Source: Rhizobacter koreensis
GTDB lineage: Bacteria; Pseudomonadota; Gammaproteobacteria; Burkholderiales; Burkholderiaceae_C
DNA length: 33,312 nt
Reading direction: 5' to 3'
Assembly: GCF_013366375.1 (NCBI RefSeq)
Contig: NZ_JABWMJ010000019.1
Span: 1 to 33,312, forward strand
Every line of letters starts with the position of its first letter. The stretch's first letter is position 1. A model generated the notes under the pieces. It made no database searches and was not told the origin of the DNA. It saw nothing but the letters and a program-made list of their open reading frames with translations. A program made the translations under genes and the position numbers. Positions 24,552-33,039 of this stretch are shown here, one piece after another.

Positions 24552-24723
24552 CGCCAGAGATTCGACGCCTGCTCCCGTTGAGCCGCAGGCGATCGGCCTG
24601 GCCGTTCCCAGCATGCCGGTCGGCTCTCCGGGCGTGGAGTACGGCGCTCGCAAGGGCCCCTACAAGGTCCTGCTGATCGATCGGCAAGGGCGGGAGACGG
24701 TCTTCGCCACTTATCCGAAGTAA
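24552..24723 (+). pseudogene. Second DUF411 gene, 3' fragment
   Basis: This fragment corresponds to the last third of the DUF411 gene: after a one-base loss near 24575 it reads IGLAVPSMPVGSPGVEYGAR then KGPYKVLLIDRQGRETVFAT-YPK with a normal stop. The signal peptide and both cysteine motifs are missing, so it is non-functional. Substitutions relative to 21386-21832 are scattered and partly silent, which points to a diverged homologue, not a recent copy. Confidence 0.85.
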
Positions 24724-24763
24724 CCCGCGTCTGGAGAGCTACATGCCGAGCCCGAAGTACCTA
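24552..24763 (+). repeat. Degenerate direct repeat of 21655-21873 (DUF411 end plus cusF start)
   Basis: The segment aligns collinearly with 21655-21873: end of DUF411, the intergenic GTCTGGAGAGCTACATG (against GTCCGGAGACCTACATG), and the first codons of cusF (SPKYL). I estimate somewhat under 90 percent identity by eye. Both copies have the same orientation and flank about 2.7 kb holding cusF, cadR, dsbD', czcC' and czcI. Confidence 0.85.
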
Positions 24764-24871
24764 GTCGGCCTCGACGCCGCTCAGCGCCCGGGCTTCGGGC
24801 CGCGTGAGCGGGGACACCAGCACTATAGGATGCAGTTCTGCCAACCTATGCCACAGCAGGCTACGGGAATC

Positions 24872-25231
24872 ATGCACGTATCCATCCCGATCACATTTTC
24901 GGCCGCGCTGACCCTTGCAGCTGCGACGGCGTCTGCACACCCTGGGCTCGTCAGCTCATCCCCAAAGGCTGGCGAGGTGCTCGATGCGCCGCCGAGCACG
25001 ATCCGTCTCAGCTTCAACGAGCCGGTGGAACCATCCTTCACGACAGTGAAGGTGACGGACTCCTCTGGGAGGGAGCTCGCGGTCGCACCTGCCCAATCAG
25101 AAGGGGGTGATTCCCGGTCAGTGTCGTTGCGGCTGAACGCGGCTACTTCGGGCTCCTATCGGGCCCACTGGTCGGCGCTCGGACGGGACGGACACCGTAT
25201 CAAGGGCGATTTGACCTTCACGGTTAAGTGA
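24872..25231 (+). CDS. copC: CopC, periplasmic copper-binding protein
   Basis: This 119-aa protein has a signal peptide cleaved before HPGLVSSSPKAGEVL, placing His at the mature N-terminus as in CopC Cu(II) sites; the C-terminal GSYRAHWSALGRDGHRIKGD adds further His and Asp ligands. No Met-rich loop is seen, so this is a Cu(II)-only type. ATG 24872 is preferred over the upstream in-frame ATG at 24743, which belongs to the cusF relic. copD starts at the next base after the stop. Confidence 0.93.
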   Translation: MHVSIPITFSAALTLAAATASAHPGLVSSSPKAGEVLDAPPSTIRLSFNEPVEPSFTTVKVTDSSGRELAVAPAQSEGGDSRSVSLRLNAATSGSYRAHWSALGRDGHRIKGDLTFTVK

Positions 25232-26167
25232 GTGGACGGCGCCGGCCTCCGGACGTACCAGCTCGTTGTCACTGTGGCGATCAACGTCGCCCTGGCGGCG
25301 GTCGCCGGTTCTCTGTCGGCACTGAACATCCTGGCACGCGGCGACTCCGCGTGGTCCCGTTCGCGCGCAAGCTCGATCGAGGGTGTCTTGTTCGCTTCGA
25401 CTGCGATCGCGCTCGGCAGCGCAATCCTGGGTCTGTGGATTCTTTCCGCGGTGATCACCGAGCTGCCGCTCCTTGCGTCGGCCGGCTCGATCGGCAGGAT
25501 CCTCCTTCAGACGCATGCCGGGCGCGCGTGGGCCGTCGGCGCCGCAGCCCTGGTGGTTCTGCTCCTCTTGCTGCGCGCGCGCCGCGCACGGCCGCGCCGC
25601 AGCCGCGTCCTGGCAGTCGGCGCCGTGTGTGCGGTGGTATTCGCCGGAAGCAGGAGCTGGACTAGTCACGCAGGAGCAACCGGTGACCTGCTCGTCTTTG
25701 CAATCGACTGGGCCCACCTTGTGAGCGTGAGCGTCTGGGCGGGTATGGTGGGGATCTCGGCCAGCCTGGTCTTGCGCGATCCGCTGCCGCAGTACTTCAG
25801 AGAAAAGGGCGAGTGCGCCCAGTTCGTGCAGATTCTTTCGGACACGGCGACCGGTTCGCTTGTCGTCCTGTTCGTGACGGGCATCTTCAGCTCGTGGCGT
25901 TCGCTCGGGGGATCTGCGGCGCCGCTGGTCTCCTCGAGCTATGGAAGTCTCCTGCTGGCGAAGCTCGCCTTGGTGGCTGTCGCAGTTGGGCTAGGGGCGC
26001 ACAACCGGATCGCGACCATGCCGGTCCTTTTGGCCTTGCTCGGGGCGCGCAATTCAACGTTCAGCGGTCCGTATCGGAGATTCGTGCTCACCCTATCCTC
26101 AGAGTCGCGCATCTTGCTGGCCATCTTGGTCCTCGCGTCGATACTCTCCCTGAGCTCTCCGCCGTGA
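25232..26167 (+). CDS. copD: CopD, inner membrane copper protein
   Basis: This 311-aa protein has about eight membrane helices and the CopD signatures SHAGA, DWAHLVSVSVWAGM and GAHNR, whose histidines are probable copper ligands. CopD proteins are thought to take up copper delivered by CopC. It starts at GTG 25232 directly after the copC stop, so the two are coupled. The perfect hairpin at 26302-26328 follows. Confidence 0.9.
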   Translation: MDGAGLRTYQLVVTVAINVALAAVAGSLSALNILARGDSAWSRSRASSIEGVLFASTAIALGSAILGLWILSAVITELPLLASAGSIGRILLQTHAGRAWAVGAAALVVLLLLLRARRARPRRSRVLAVGAVCAVVFAGSRSWTSHAGATGDLLVFAIDWAHLVSVSVWAGMVGISASLVLRDPLPQYFREKGECAQFVQILSDTATGSLVVLFVTGIFSSWRSLGGSAAPLVSSSYGSLLLAKLALVAVAVGLGAHNRIATMPVLLALLGARNSTFSGPYRRFVLTLSSESRILLAILVLASILSLSSPP

Positions 26168-26470
26168 CAGACGTTCCCGGAGCTGGGGATGGCCAGTGCT
26201 GCTGCCTGGGCCGAAGTGCCGAAGTGCAAGGGTAATCACCAAAGCAGAGGCGCAGAGGTCGGGCTCTGCGAGGTGCAGGATATCGCGGCACCCGAGCACT
26301 GGAGAGGGGCCGCTGAGCGGCCCCTCTCTCCATGCCGCCAGTCACCAGGTGTGGCGGTGGCTGTGCGGCATGCCAGAGCCGACGATGCACGGCGGCCGAG
26401 TCACCGTGGCACTGACACAGCGACCCGTGAGCCGCTCATGAATAAGGCGCAACGGCCAGACGGCTCGAAC
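26168..26470. other. Intergenic stretch between convergent copD and a minus-strand gene
   Basis: No gene is supported. The only structure seen is the strong hairpin at 26302-26328. Confidence 0.6.
26302..26328. terminator. Perfect 12-bp hairpin between convergent units
   Basis: GAGAGGGGCCGC and GCGGCCCCTCTC form a perfect 12-bp GC-rich stem with a TGA loop, 135 bases after copD. There is no T tract on either side, so termination is plausible from position and stability but not certain. Confidence 0.5.
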
Positions 26471-26866
26471 TCATTTCGAGCTTGCTGCACCCGCGGGCAG
26501 CGGCGCTTCACCCGCGCGCGGAATGGCCCCGCTCCTTGCTGCGGCGCTGGTGGCCGCCTTACGCGTTTGACGGTCCGTGCTGCTGCTCTTTCTCTTGTCC
26601 GCGATGTCTGCTCTCACTTCATTGGCCTCGCCGGCAGGCTCCAGCCCACCGGTCGCGCGCTCACGTCTCGTTTCCGCCTTGCGCTCCACCCGGCTCTTGC
26701 TTGAGGCACCGGTCGGCGGCGGAGTCATGCTGCCGGGACCTTGCCCTGCCGGGGCTAGCGCCCCGCTCCTCGTCGGTGTGCCGGGGGTGGTCTGCGACGT
26801 CGCAGCCCCGCTCAGCAGTGAAAGAGTCGCCGCTGCGACAGCGCTGAGAATGTAAGTGCTCTTCAT
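26471..26866 (-). CDS. Exported basic low-complexity protein (DUF4148-like repeats)
   Basis: This 131-aa product has a clear signal peptide (KSTYILSAVAAATLSLLSGA, from ATG 26866) and a disordered basic mature part. Two similar segments, SRVERKAETRRERATGGLEP-AGEA and DRQTRKAATSAAARSGAIPR-AGEA, look like a tandem duplication of the short motif found in DUF4148-type exported proteins of Burkholderiales. No function is known. It is the last gene of the minus-strand copper cluster. Confidence 0.6.
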   Translation of the reverse strand: MKSTYILSAVAAATLSLLSGAATSQTTPGTPTRSGALAPAGQGPGSMTPPPTGASSKSRVERKAETRRERATGGLEPAGEANEVRADIADKRKSSSTDRQTRKAATSAAARSGAIPRAGEAPLPAGAASSK

Positions 26867-26933
26867 GATGGTCAGTCCCGTTGAATGTGAATTGAAAACT
26901 GTCAAGCCGTCGGAAGACGGCATGTGGCGGTGA

Positions 26934-27635
26934 TCAGTCGTGGCCGCCGCTGTGATCCCCACGCGGGCCGCCGGCCGAACCTCTTAGCGGCTCGAGCCCC
27001 CTGAACGGCTGATAGTCCGCGATTCCGAAGTGCTTTTTCAGCTCGTGGCGCATCATGTTGATGTCCGAGATCTGGCTGTGCCACATGTTCTGGCACTCCT
27101 GTCTAAGCTCGTGGTGCCCCAGGTCAGTTCCGGTCATGCAGCCGTTCACCGGTTCCATGAGGGTGTAGTGGTGTCGGCTGAACGTCTCGTAGAAGACGTG
27201 GTTGAAGTCCGCGCCGGGTTGCGCCCGCTCGAGCAGAGAAATCATGGCTCTACTGTCCTCGCGCAAGCGCGGCTGGTACTGGATCCCATACCAGTCCCGC
27301 AGGAAGGTCTGCATCGTCATGATCTCCTCACGCTGCATGCGATTGTTCCTCCGCGCCAGAGACTTCAAGTCCGCGAGGGTTGCCTTCGCTGGCGAAGCTC
27401 CAAAGCCGGGCGTCGGCGATGTTCCCTCTGCCTCGCTGATCTGAGGATTGCGCTGTGTATCGGTGCCCGCGGCGAGTTCGGTCATGCGCAGAGCAGCAAA
27501 GTGGTGGTCTATCGTCATCTGCATGAACTCGACTTCGAAACGGGCGGTGAGCCCTTCTCCGGGCCGGTTTGCCGCGGCAGAGAAGGGCAGAACCGCCGCC
27601 GTCGCGGCAAGTGCAAGCAAGGTCTTGCTCGTCAT
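26934..27635 (-). CDS. DUF305-family exported protein, two-domain type
   Basis: This 233-aa protein starts at ATG 27635 (GGAG upstream) with a signal peptide ending SAAA. Two DUF305-like helical halves follow: FEVEFMQMTIDHHFAALRMT and NNRMQREEIMTMQTFLRDWY in the first; FYETFSRHHYTLMEPVNGCM and HSQISDINMMRHELKKHFGI in the second. The His/Met pattern along helices suggests copper binding in the periplasm. The tail ends GGPRGDHSGGHD. DUF305 proteins are repeatedly linked to copper loci, but no activity is proven. Confidence 0.85.
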   Translation of the reverse strand: MTSKTLLALAATAAVLPFSAAANRPGEGLTARFEVEFMQMTIDHHFAALRMTELAAGTDTQRNPQISEAEGTSPTPGFGASPAKATLADLKSLARRNNRMQREEIMTMQTFLRDWYGIQYQPRLREDSRAMISLLERAQPGADFNHVFYETFSRHHYTLMEPVNGCMTGTDLGHHELRQECQNMWHSQISDINMMRHELKKHFGIADYQPFRGLEPLRGSAGGPRGDHSGGHD

Positions 27636-27737
27636 GGTGAATCTCCAAGATGAAAAGGAATAGGTGTCCACCGGCACGTCGGTGCCAGGATGAAACGCTG
27701 AAGGGCAGACGGCCCTGAAGGCCGTCGGTCGCGAGGT

Positions 27738-28067
27738 CTACGCGGCCATCCGCCTGCACTCGTCTGCACACCGCTGGCACGCTCTTGCGCACGCCTGGCA
27801 GTGCTCCATTTCGTGCTTGGCGCACTCGTCGGCGCAGCCTTGGCAAATGTCCGCCCAGACTGCGCATACACGCGCGGCGAACTCGCTGCCTCGCGACATG
27901 TAGCCGGCGGCGAGCCGGCAGATTGCTGCACAGTCGATGTCCAGTGCGATACAGCGAGCCATCATTTGCACGTCCTGCTCTTGCAGGCAGGATGCTGCAC
28001 AGTGGTCGCAGGCGTCTGCGCATGCATTGCATGCGTCGATGCAGGCTTGGTTGATTTCATGAGCCAT
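27738..28067 (-). CDS. Csp-type four-helix-bundle copper storage protein
   Basis: This 109-aa protein from ATG 28067 (AGGAGA upstream) has 18 cysteines by my count, spaced as CxxxC and CxxC along helices (QACIDACNACADACDHC, HCQACARACQRCADEC). This fits the Csp family (DUF326), whose bundles store many Cu(I) ions in a Cys-lined core. No signal peptide is visible, so it matches the cytosolic Csp3 type and would buffer Cu(I) inside the cell. It sits between two exported proteins of the same orientation. Confidence 0.9.
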   Translation of the reverse strand: MAHEINQACIDACNACADACDHCAASCLQEQDVQMMARCIALDIDCAAICRLAAGYMSRGSEFAARVCAVWADICQGCADECAKHEMEHCQACARACQRCADECRRMAA

Positions 28068-28154
28068 CAGAATCTCCTCTTGGCGAACGTCTGCGCGACG
28101 ATCGCCCACGAATGGGTCGCCGCCTGAAGGCGGCACGTTGTGCGAGAGTGAGAT

Positions 28155-28526
28155 TCAGGCCCTGGGCCTGTGTTCAGGAGGTGGCCACGCAAGGGAGGCG
28201 TACCCAAAGGGCCCGCCCGAGATCCATCGTCCCTGCCGGGACGAGAGTGGCGCTTGACCGGGCGCGGCTGCGAGCGTTGGCACCGCAGCGAGGTGGCAAG
28301 CGCCGGCGTGTGTCAAGTGCGTCGCCAAGTGATGGGCCGGGCCGTCGTGCGTATCAGTAGCCCCGATAGTCGTATCGAGGCCGACGTCGTCCAGGTGACC
28401 AGAACTGGACTGGACGGCGCAGTCAATCTGGCAGGCGACGGTGGCGCAGATGACCGGCAGGAATGTGCCGAGAACAAGAGCGAGCACCCAGCGCTGAAGG
28501 GAACGCCGGCGAAGCTGATGCAGCAT
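28155..28526 (-). CDS. Small exported His-rich protein of unknown function
   Basis: This 123-aa product has a basic N-terminus and a signal-like segment (WVLALVLGTFLPVICATVAC), then a His-rich stretch (TDTHDGPAHHLATHLTHAGAC) and a C-terminal LAWPPPEHRPRA. The layout (signal, His/Cys segment, short aromatic tail) is like CzcI- and DUF2946-type small proteins of metal loci. I cannot name it. It lies 21 bases after the neighbouring DUF305 gene. Confidence 0.65.
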   Translation of the reverse strand: MLHQLRRRSLQRWVLALVLGTFLPVICATVACQIDCAVQSSSGHLDDVGLDTTIGATDTHDGPAHHLATHLTHAGACHLAAVPTLAAAPGQAPLSSRQGRWISGGPFGYASLAWPPPEHRPRA

Positions 28527-28547
28527 GGCCCGGCACTCCGCCCATGT

Positions 28548-28961
28548 TTAATTGTTCTTCGCCAGCCATCGATCAAGCTGGCTGATTTCTTTCTGCTGAT
28601 CCTTGATGATCTTGCGGGCCATGGCCTTCAGTTCGGAAGATTTGCCATGCTGCACTTCCACCCTCGCCATCTCGAGAGCTTGCTGATGATGCATCCTCAT
28701 CATCGATGCGAAATCCTTGTCGGTGTCGCCCGTGGGCGTCATCGGCTGCATCTCTTGCATGCCGCTCATCATGATCTGGTGCATCTGCTGCGAGCCCTGC
28801 CCGCCGCTCATGCCCGTGGAGGCGTGACCTCCGCCCATACCTGCCGATCCCGCACCCGCGCTCCTATTCGGGCTGGGGGCATTGGCTGGCTGAGCAAGAA
28901 CCGAACTTGACATCAGCGTCGTCGCGACGAGCGAGAGCAGCGATCGAGCGAAGGTCTTCAT
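28548..28961 (-). CDS. DUF305-family exported protein (copy A)
   Basis: This 137-aa protein has a signal peptide (to VLAQ), a Gly/Met-rich linker, and a DUF305 domain with MHQIMMSGMQEMQPM, FASMMRMHHQQALEMARVEV and KIIKDQQKEISQLDRWL. The MMRMHHQ motif is the probable copper site. It is closely related to the protein at 29508-29885; the two genes flank a copA remnant. Confidence 0.88.
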   Translation of the reverse strand: MKTFARSLLSLVATTLMSSSVLAQPANAPSPNRSAGAGSAGMGGGHASTGMSGGQGSQQMHQIMMSGMQEMQPMTPTGDTDKDFASMMRMHHQQALEMARVEVQHGKSSELKAMARKIIKDQQKEISQLDRWLAKNN

Positions 28962-29060
28962 GTACGACGTCCCAAAGTGGAATCTACGGGACCCGGCAAA
29001 CTGTGTGCCTGTAGACGGCGCTTAGATGCGCAGCCATCGAGTGCTCACATCTTCGCCCTC

Positions 29061-29355
29061 TCACTGCAAGGCGTTGCCGGTGACGCTAGCGGACCAAAGT
29101 GGGATAGCCCCGGCGGCTACGACCGGTGAGAACAGGAGGCCGAAGAACGGACACAGCAACCCTGCCGCCAGCGGGATGCGTGCTAAGTTGTAGGCAAGTG
29201 ACAAGAAGAGGTCCTGCCGCATATTGCGCATGGTCGGGCGCGCGAGCTGGCGCGCCAGGGCGATACCCAGTGGGTCGCCTTTGAGCAGCGTGAGGCCAGA
29301 GCTCTCCATAGCCACATCCGTACCGGTCCCCATTGCGATGCCTACGTCGGGGCCG
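29061..29355 (-). pseudogene. Copper P-type ATPase, C-terminal remnant
   Basis: About 98 codons match the C-terminal end of a CopA-type ATPase: PDVGIAMGTGTDVAMESSGL, then MRNMRQDLFLSLAYNLARIP and LLCPFFGLLFSPVVAAGAIP. Phosphorylation site, CPC motif and ATP domain are missing. It differs at roughly a third of positions from the complete copA at 30382-32724, so it is the relic of a separate ATPase gene. The open frame extends to 29444 without homology. Confidence 0.88.
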
Positions 29356-29507
29356 GCGTGATCGGCCTTGCGCGAGGGTGGGCGAGGCCTGGTTCTGCCG
29401 CTGCTGGCAAGGCCCGTTCGACCGATGGGCCGCGCCTGGGTCACTCCGCTGTGAGAGCGCTGACGGGGCGAGCCCAGCCTAGCGGCAAAATAGAGAGTGT
29501 CAGTGGC

Positions 29508-29885
29508 CTACTTCCGAGAAGCTAGCCACTTGTCAAGCTGAGCAATCTCCTTCTGCTGGTCCTTGATCATCTTGCGCGACATCGCCTTGAGCTCGGCCGA
29601 TTTGCCGTGCTGGAGCTCGACTCTGGCCATCTCGACCGCATGCTGGTGATGCATGCGCATCATCGTGGCGAAGTCCTTGTCGGTGTCGCCGGACGGCTTC
29701 ATGCCTTGCATGTCCTGCATCCCTCGCATCATGTGCTGGTGCAACTGCTCCGAGCCGCCGCCGGAAGCATGGGCACCATGGTTCATGCCGCCAGCCGGGG
29801 CGCTGGCCGGCTGCGCGAATGAGAGGGTTGCGGCCATCAGGCCAACGGCCAAGGCAATACCGTGGCGTACATAGGTCGTCTTCAT
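29508..29885 (-). CDS. DUF305-family exported protein (copy B)
   Basis: This 125-aa paralogue of the gene at 28548-28961 has a signal peptide (to SFAQ), the HGAHASGG linker and the domain FATMMRMHHQHAVEMARVEL, ending KMIKDQQKEIAQLDKWLASR. ATG 29885 with GGAGAT upstream is the true start; the longer open frame upstream is a shadow of the membrane protein gene. It follows copA and the four-TM gene in the same direction and is probably expressed with them. Confidence 0.9.
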   Translation of the reverse strand: MKTTYVRHGIALAVGLMAATLSFAQPASAPAGGMNHGAHASGGGSEQLHQHMMRGMQDMQGMKPSGDTDKDFATMMRMHHQHAVEMARVELQHGKSAELKAMSRKMIKDQQKEIAQLDKWLASRK

Positions 29886-29932
29886 AAAATCTCCTCTGGG
29901 TTGTGCCCGTTCAGGCGAAAAGCAATCTTTGG

Positions 29933-30385
29933 CTACAAGGCAGCGTGCATCAAGTTGTCTGGAGCAGGTCTCCACGCATAGAGCGCAGTGCCCGCAGCCC
30001 ACAGCACGGCGGGCACAACGAGCAACCATCGAAAATCCGACGCCAGCGCAAAGTTCACCGCGCTCATCAAACCCACTGTGGCGGCACCGGCCAACACCAG
30101 CACCGCGACCGTTCCAGGCGCCCGTCGCTGGAGGGCGGTCAGTGCCAGGTGGAGCGCCAGCAGGCCAGCACCCGTCATGAAGCCGCCCATGACCGTGAAC
30201 ACCTTGGCTAACCAGCGCTCGAGCCCTGGAGCGGCGGTTCGGATGCCCGCCAGGTCCAAACCGATGTAGCGCGGGTCCTCCGGCAGCAAAGCCGGCCGGG
30301 CGAGGATGAAATACAGCCCGAGACCGACCAGCCACACGCCGCAGGCAGCAATCAACCAGCCCGAGGCGGAGCGAGGCATGCTCAC
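29933..30385 (-). CDS. Four-TM membrane protein coupled to copA
   Basis: This 150-aa protein (148 if ATG 30379 is used) has four hydrophobic helices: GWLIAACGVWLVGLGLYFIL, FTVMGGFMTGAGLLALHLAL, VAVLVLAGAATVGLMSAVNF and LLVVPAVLWAAGTALYAW. The loop PALLPEDPRYIGLDLAGI is a typical conserved piece of an uncharacterised family. GTG 30385 overlaps the copA stop (GTGA), implying coupling. No metal-binding Cys pair is present. Function unknown. Confidence 0.75.
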   Translation of the reverse strand: MSMPRSASGWLIAACGVWLVGLGLYFILARPALLPEDPRYIGLDLAGIRTAAPGLERWLAKVFTVMGGFMTGAGLLALHLALTALQRRAPGTVAVLVLAGAATVGLMSAVNFALASDFRWLLVVPAVLWAAGTALYAWRPAPDNLMHAAL

Positions 30386-32724
30386 GTGTCCTCTCCGATG
30401 CGCACGGCCCGCAGCCTCAGGGCATTGGCGATCACGCTGACCGACGACAGTGCCATCGCTGCTGCAGCGAGCACCGGAGACAGCAGCAGGCCGAAGAACG
30501 GGTAGAGCACGCCAGCAGCAATCGGGATGCCGGCCACGTTGTAGAAGAACGAGAAGAAGAGGTTCTGACGGATGTTGCGCATGGTGGCCTGGGAGAGGCG
30601 ACGCGCCCGAACGATGCCCATCAGGTCTCCCCTGAGCAACGTCACGCCGGAGCTCTCGATCGCCACGTCGGTGCCCGTCCCCATGGCGATACCAACGTCG
30701 GCTGCCGCAAGTGCCGGTGCGTCGTTGACGCCGTCGCCGGCCATTGCCACGACCCGACCTTCTGCCTTGAGCCGTTGCACCACGGACGACTTTTCTTCCG
30801 GGAGCACGTCCGCGATTACGTCGTCGATGCCTAGTTCACGCCCGACCGCCTCGGCGGTGGTCTTGCCGTCGCCGGTCAGCATGACGACGCGGATCTTTTC
30901 GCGGCGCAGCGCGGCGATGGCCTGTGCTGACGTCGCCTTGACGGGGTCCGCAATGCCCACGAAGCCGGCCACGCGACCGTCAATGCCCACGAAGATGACC
31001 GTCGCCGCTTTGGCCCGCACGCCTTCGGCTGCCGCCTGCAGGCCGGCTACGTCAAGCCCTTGCTCGGCAAGGAACTTCGCGCTGCCGCAAACCACCCGCG
31101 TGCCATCGACCACGCCGATCACGCCTTTGCCCAAGGGCGAATCGAAGTCGGTCACCGATGACAGCGGCAGCTTGCGCTCCTGAGCGTCAGCGACGATCGC
31201 CGCTGCAAGCGGGTGTTCGCTCGCGCGCTCGACGCTCGCCAGCTTCTGCAGCACTGTCGTAGCCTCGAAGCCAGACGCCGGCTCCAGGTGGACCACCTTC
31301 GGCCGTCCTTCAGTCAGCGTTCCGGTCTTGTCGACCACCAGGGTGTCGACCTTCTCCATACGCTCGAGCGCCTCGGCGTCGCGGATCAGCACACCGTGCT
31401 GGGCACCCTTGCCGACGCCAACCATGATCGACATCGGGGTGGCCAGGCCGAGTGCACAGGGACAAGCAATGATGAGCACTGCCACCGAGGCGACGAGCGC
31501 GTAAGAAAAGGCGGGGCTCGGTCCCCATACGAGCCAGGCGCCGAAGGTCAGGAGTGCCACCACGATCACCACGGGCACGAACCAGCCGGCCACCTGGTCG
31601 GCCATGCGCTGGATCGGAGCGCGGCTGCGTTGCGCCGCGGCCACCATATGGACGATCTGGGACAACAGGGTATCCGCGCCGACCTTCTCGGCCCGCATCA
31701 CGAACCCACCCGTCTGATTCAGCGTCCCGGCGGTCACCTTCGCGCCCGGCGCCTTGGCCACCGGCATCGGCTCGCCGGTCACCATCGACTCGTCGACCGT
31801 GCCCTTGCCCTCCACCAGCTCACCGTCAACGGGGACTTTCTCCCCAGGGCGCACGCGCAGGTTTTCACCGACCAGGATGTGGTCGATCTCGACAGATTCG
31901 TCTGAGCCGTCGGGACGCACCCGCACAGCGGTTTTCGGCGCAAGGTCCAGCAGAGCGCGAATCGCGCCGGATGTCTTCTCGCGCGCTCGGAGTTCGAGCA
32001 CCTGGCCGAGCAGGACCAGCACCGTGATCACGGCGGCGGCCTCGAAGTAGATGGGCACGGCACCATCCGCGGTGCGCAGAGCCTGCGGGAACGCCGAAGG
32101 CAGCAAGGTGCCGACCATGCTGTAGATCCACGCCGCTCCGGTGCCGAGCGCGATCAGCGTGAACATGTTGAGGCTGCGGTTCCTAAGCGACGCCAACGCT
32201 CGAACGAAGAACGGCCAGCCTGCCCACAGCACGACGGGGGTGCCGAACAGCAGCTGAACCCAGTTCGAGGTCTGCTGCGGGATCAGGTGGTGCAGGTCGA
32301 CCAGATGGGCGCCCATCTCCAGCGCGAAGACGGGAACCGTCAGCGCCAGGCCCACCCAGAAGCGGCGCGTCATGTCTCGCAGCTCCGGGCTACCGCCGGT
32401 GTCGGACGTAGCCAGTACCGGCTCCAGCGCCATGCCGCAGATCGGACAGTTTCCGGGGCCCATCTGCCGCACCTGGGGGTGCATCGAACAGGTGTACTCG
32501 ACCTGATCCTGTTTGCCGGGGCCTGACACCTTTGAGCCGGCCGCGGCAACGCCTGGACGGCTGTCGTGCTTGTGCCCGCCGTCGTGGTGTCGGACACCGT
32601 CCATCACGGTACCGTCCGGCACGACATGTTGCTCCGAAAGGGCATGCCCCTCGTGCGTCGCTGCCGCACTTGCATGGCGGACATGATCACTTTGGTCGTG
32701 AGGTTCAGTGCTTGGCGATCGCAT
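30382..32724 (-). CDS. copA: CopA-type Cu(I)-exporting P1B-ATPase
   Basis: This 780-aa inner-membrane ATPase pumps Cu(I) out of the cytosol. The N-terminus (residues 1-60) is His-rich and is followed by a heavy-metal-binding segment YTCSMHPQVRQMGPGNCPIC (about 76-95) in place of HMA domains. The core has the actuator loop VTGEP, membrane motif IACPCALGLATP, phosphorylation site DKTGTLTEG, the SEHPLA nucleotide-binding motif and hinge GDGVNDAPAL; eight helices are expected. ATG 32724 has AGGAG upstream. DUF2933 and HMA genes precede it and the four-TM gene overlaps its end. Confidence 0.95.
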   Translation of the reverse strand: MRSPSTEPHDQSDHVRHASAAATHEGHALSEQHVVPDGTVMDGVRHHDGGHKHDSRPGVAAAGSKVSGPGKQDQVEYTCSMHPQVRQMGPGNCPICGMALEPVLATSDTGGSPELRDMTRRFWVGLALTVPVFALEMGAHLVDLHHLIPQQTSNWVQLLFGTPVVLWAGWPFFVRALASLRNRSLNMFTLIALGTGAAWIYSMVGTLLPSAFPQALRTADGAVPIYFEAAAVITVLVLLGQVLELRAREKTSGAIRALLDLAPKTAVRVRPDGSDESVEIDHILVGENLRVRPGEKVPVDGELVEGKGTVDESMVTGEPMPVAKAPGAKVTAGTLNQTGGFVMRAEKVGADTLLSQIVHMVAAAQRSRAPIQRMADQVAGWFVPVVIVVALLTFGAWLVWGPSPAFSYALVASVAVLIIACPCALGLATPMSIMVGVGKGAQHGVLIRDAEALERMEKVDTLVVDKTGTLTEGRPKVVHLEPASGFEATTVLQKLASVERASEHPLAAAIVADAQERKLPLSSVTDFDSPLGKGVIGVVDGTRVVCGSAKFLAEQGLDVAGLQAAAEGVRAKAATVIFVGIDGRVAGFVGIADPVKATSAQAIAALRREKIRVVMLTGDGKTTAEAVGRELGIDDVIADVLPEEKSSVVQRLKAEGRVVAMAGDGVNDAPALAAADVGIAMGTGTDVAIESSGVTLLRGDLMGIVRARRLSQATMRNIRQNLFFSFFYNVAGIPIAAGVLYPFFGLLLSPVLAAAAMALSSVSVIANALRLRAVRIGEDT

Positions 32725-32771
32725 GGCGCTCTCCTGTTCTTGTTATGAGGTCAGCCTGAGGAGGCCACGAA

Positions 32772-33029
32772 CTACTTTCGGACCTCTTCGACGAGAGCCT
32801 CTTTGGGATCGTCTTGAGGGTGACCATGCCCGGTCTGCCCGTGTCCCTTGTGCATGAACAGGTGCATCAGGGGGCATGCCAGCAGGAACAAGTAGGGCCA
32901 CGCCCCGTAGAGGTGGCCTCGGTGCTCGCTGTAAAGGTAGAAGCCCACCGCAGCTGCGGCGGCCAGCAAGGCGAGCGCCAGTGTCGAGCGCCAAAAAGGC
33001 CGCGCCCGACGATTCATGGGGGTGGCCAT
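32772..33029 (-). CDS. DUF2933 small membrane protein
   Basis: This 85-aa protein has two membrane helices (STLALALLAAAAAVGFYLYS and WPYLFLLACPLMHLFM) and the family hallmark CPLMHLFMHKGHGQTGHGH, a His/Met cluster likely to bind copper. Start at ATG 33029 or 33017. DUF2933 genes are regular neighbours of copA. It overlaps no gene; copA starts 47 bases downstream. Confidence 0.88.
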   Translation of the reverse strand: MATPMNRRARPFWRSTLALALLAAAAAVGFYLYSEHRGHLYGAWPYLFLLACPLMHLFMHKGHGQTGHGHPQDDPKEALVEEVRK

Positions 33030-33039
33030 AAGCCGTTGC

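Noticed and set aside
29886..30335. N-terminal extension of the DUF305 protein copy B.
   Set aside because: This part is in a shadow frame of the four-TM gene; a signal peptide with its own ribosome site starts at 29885.
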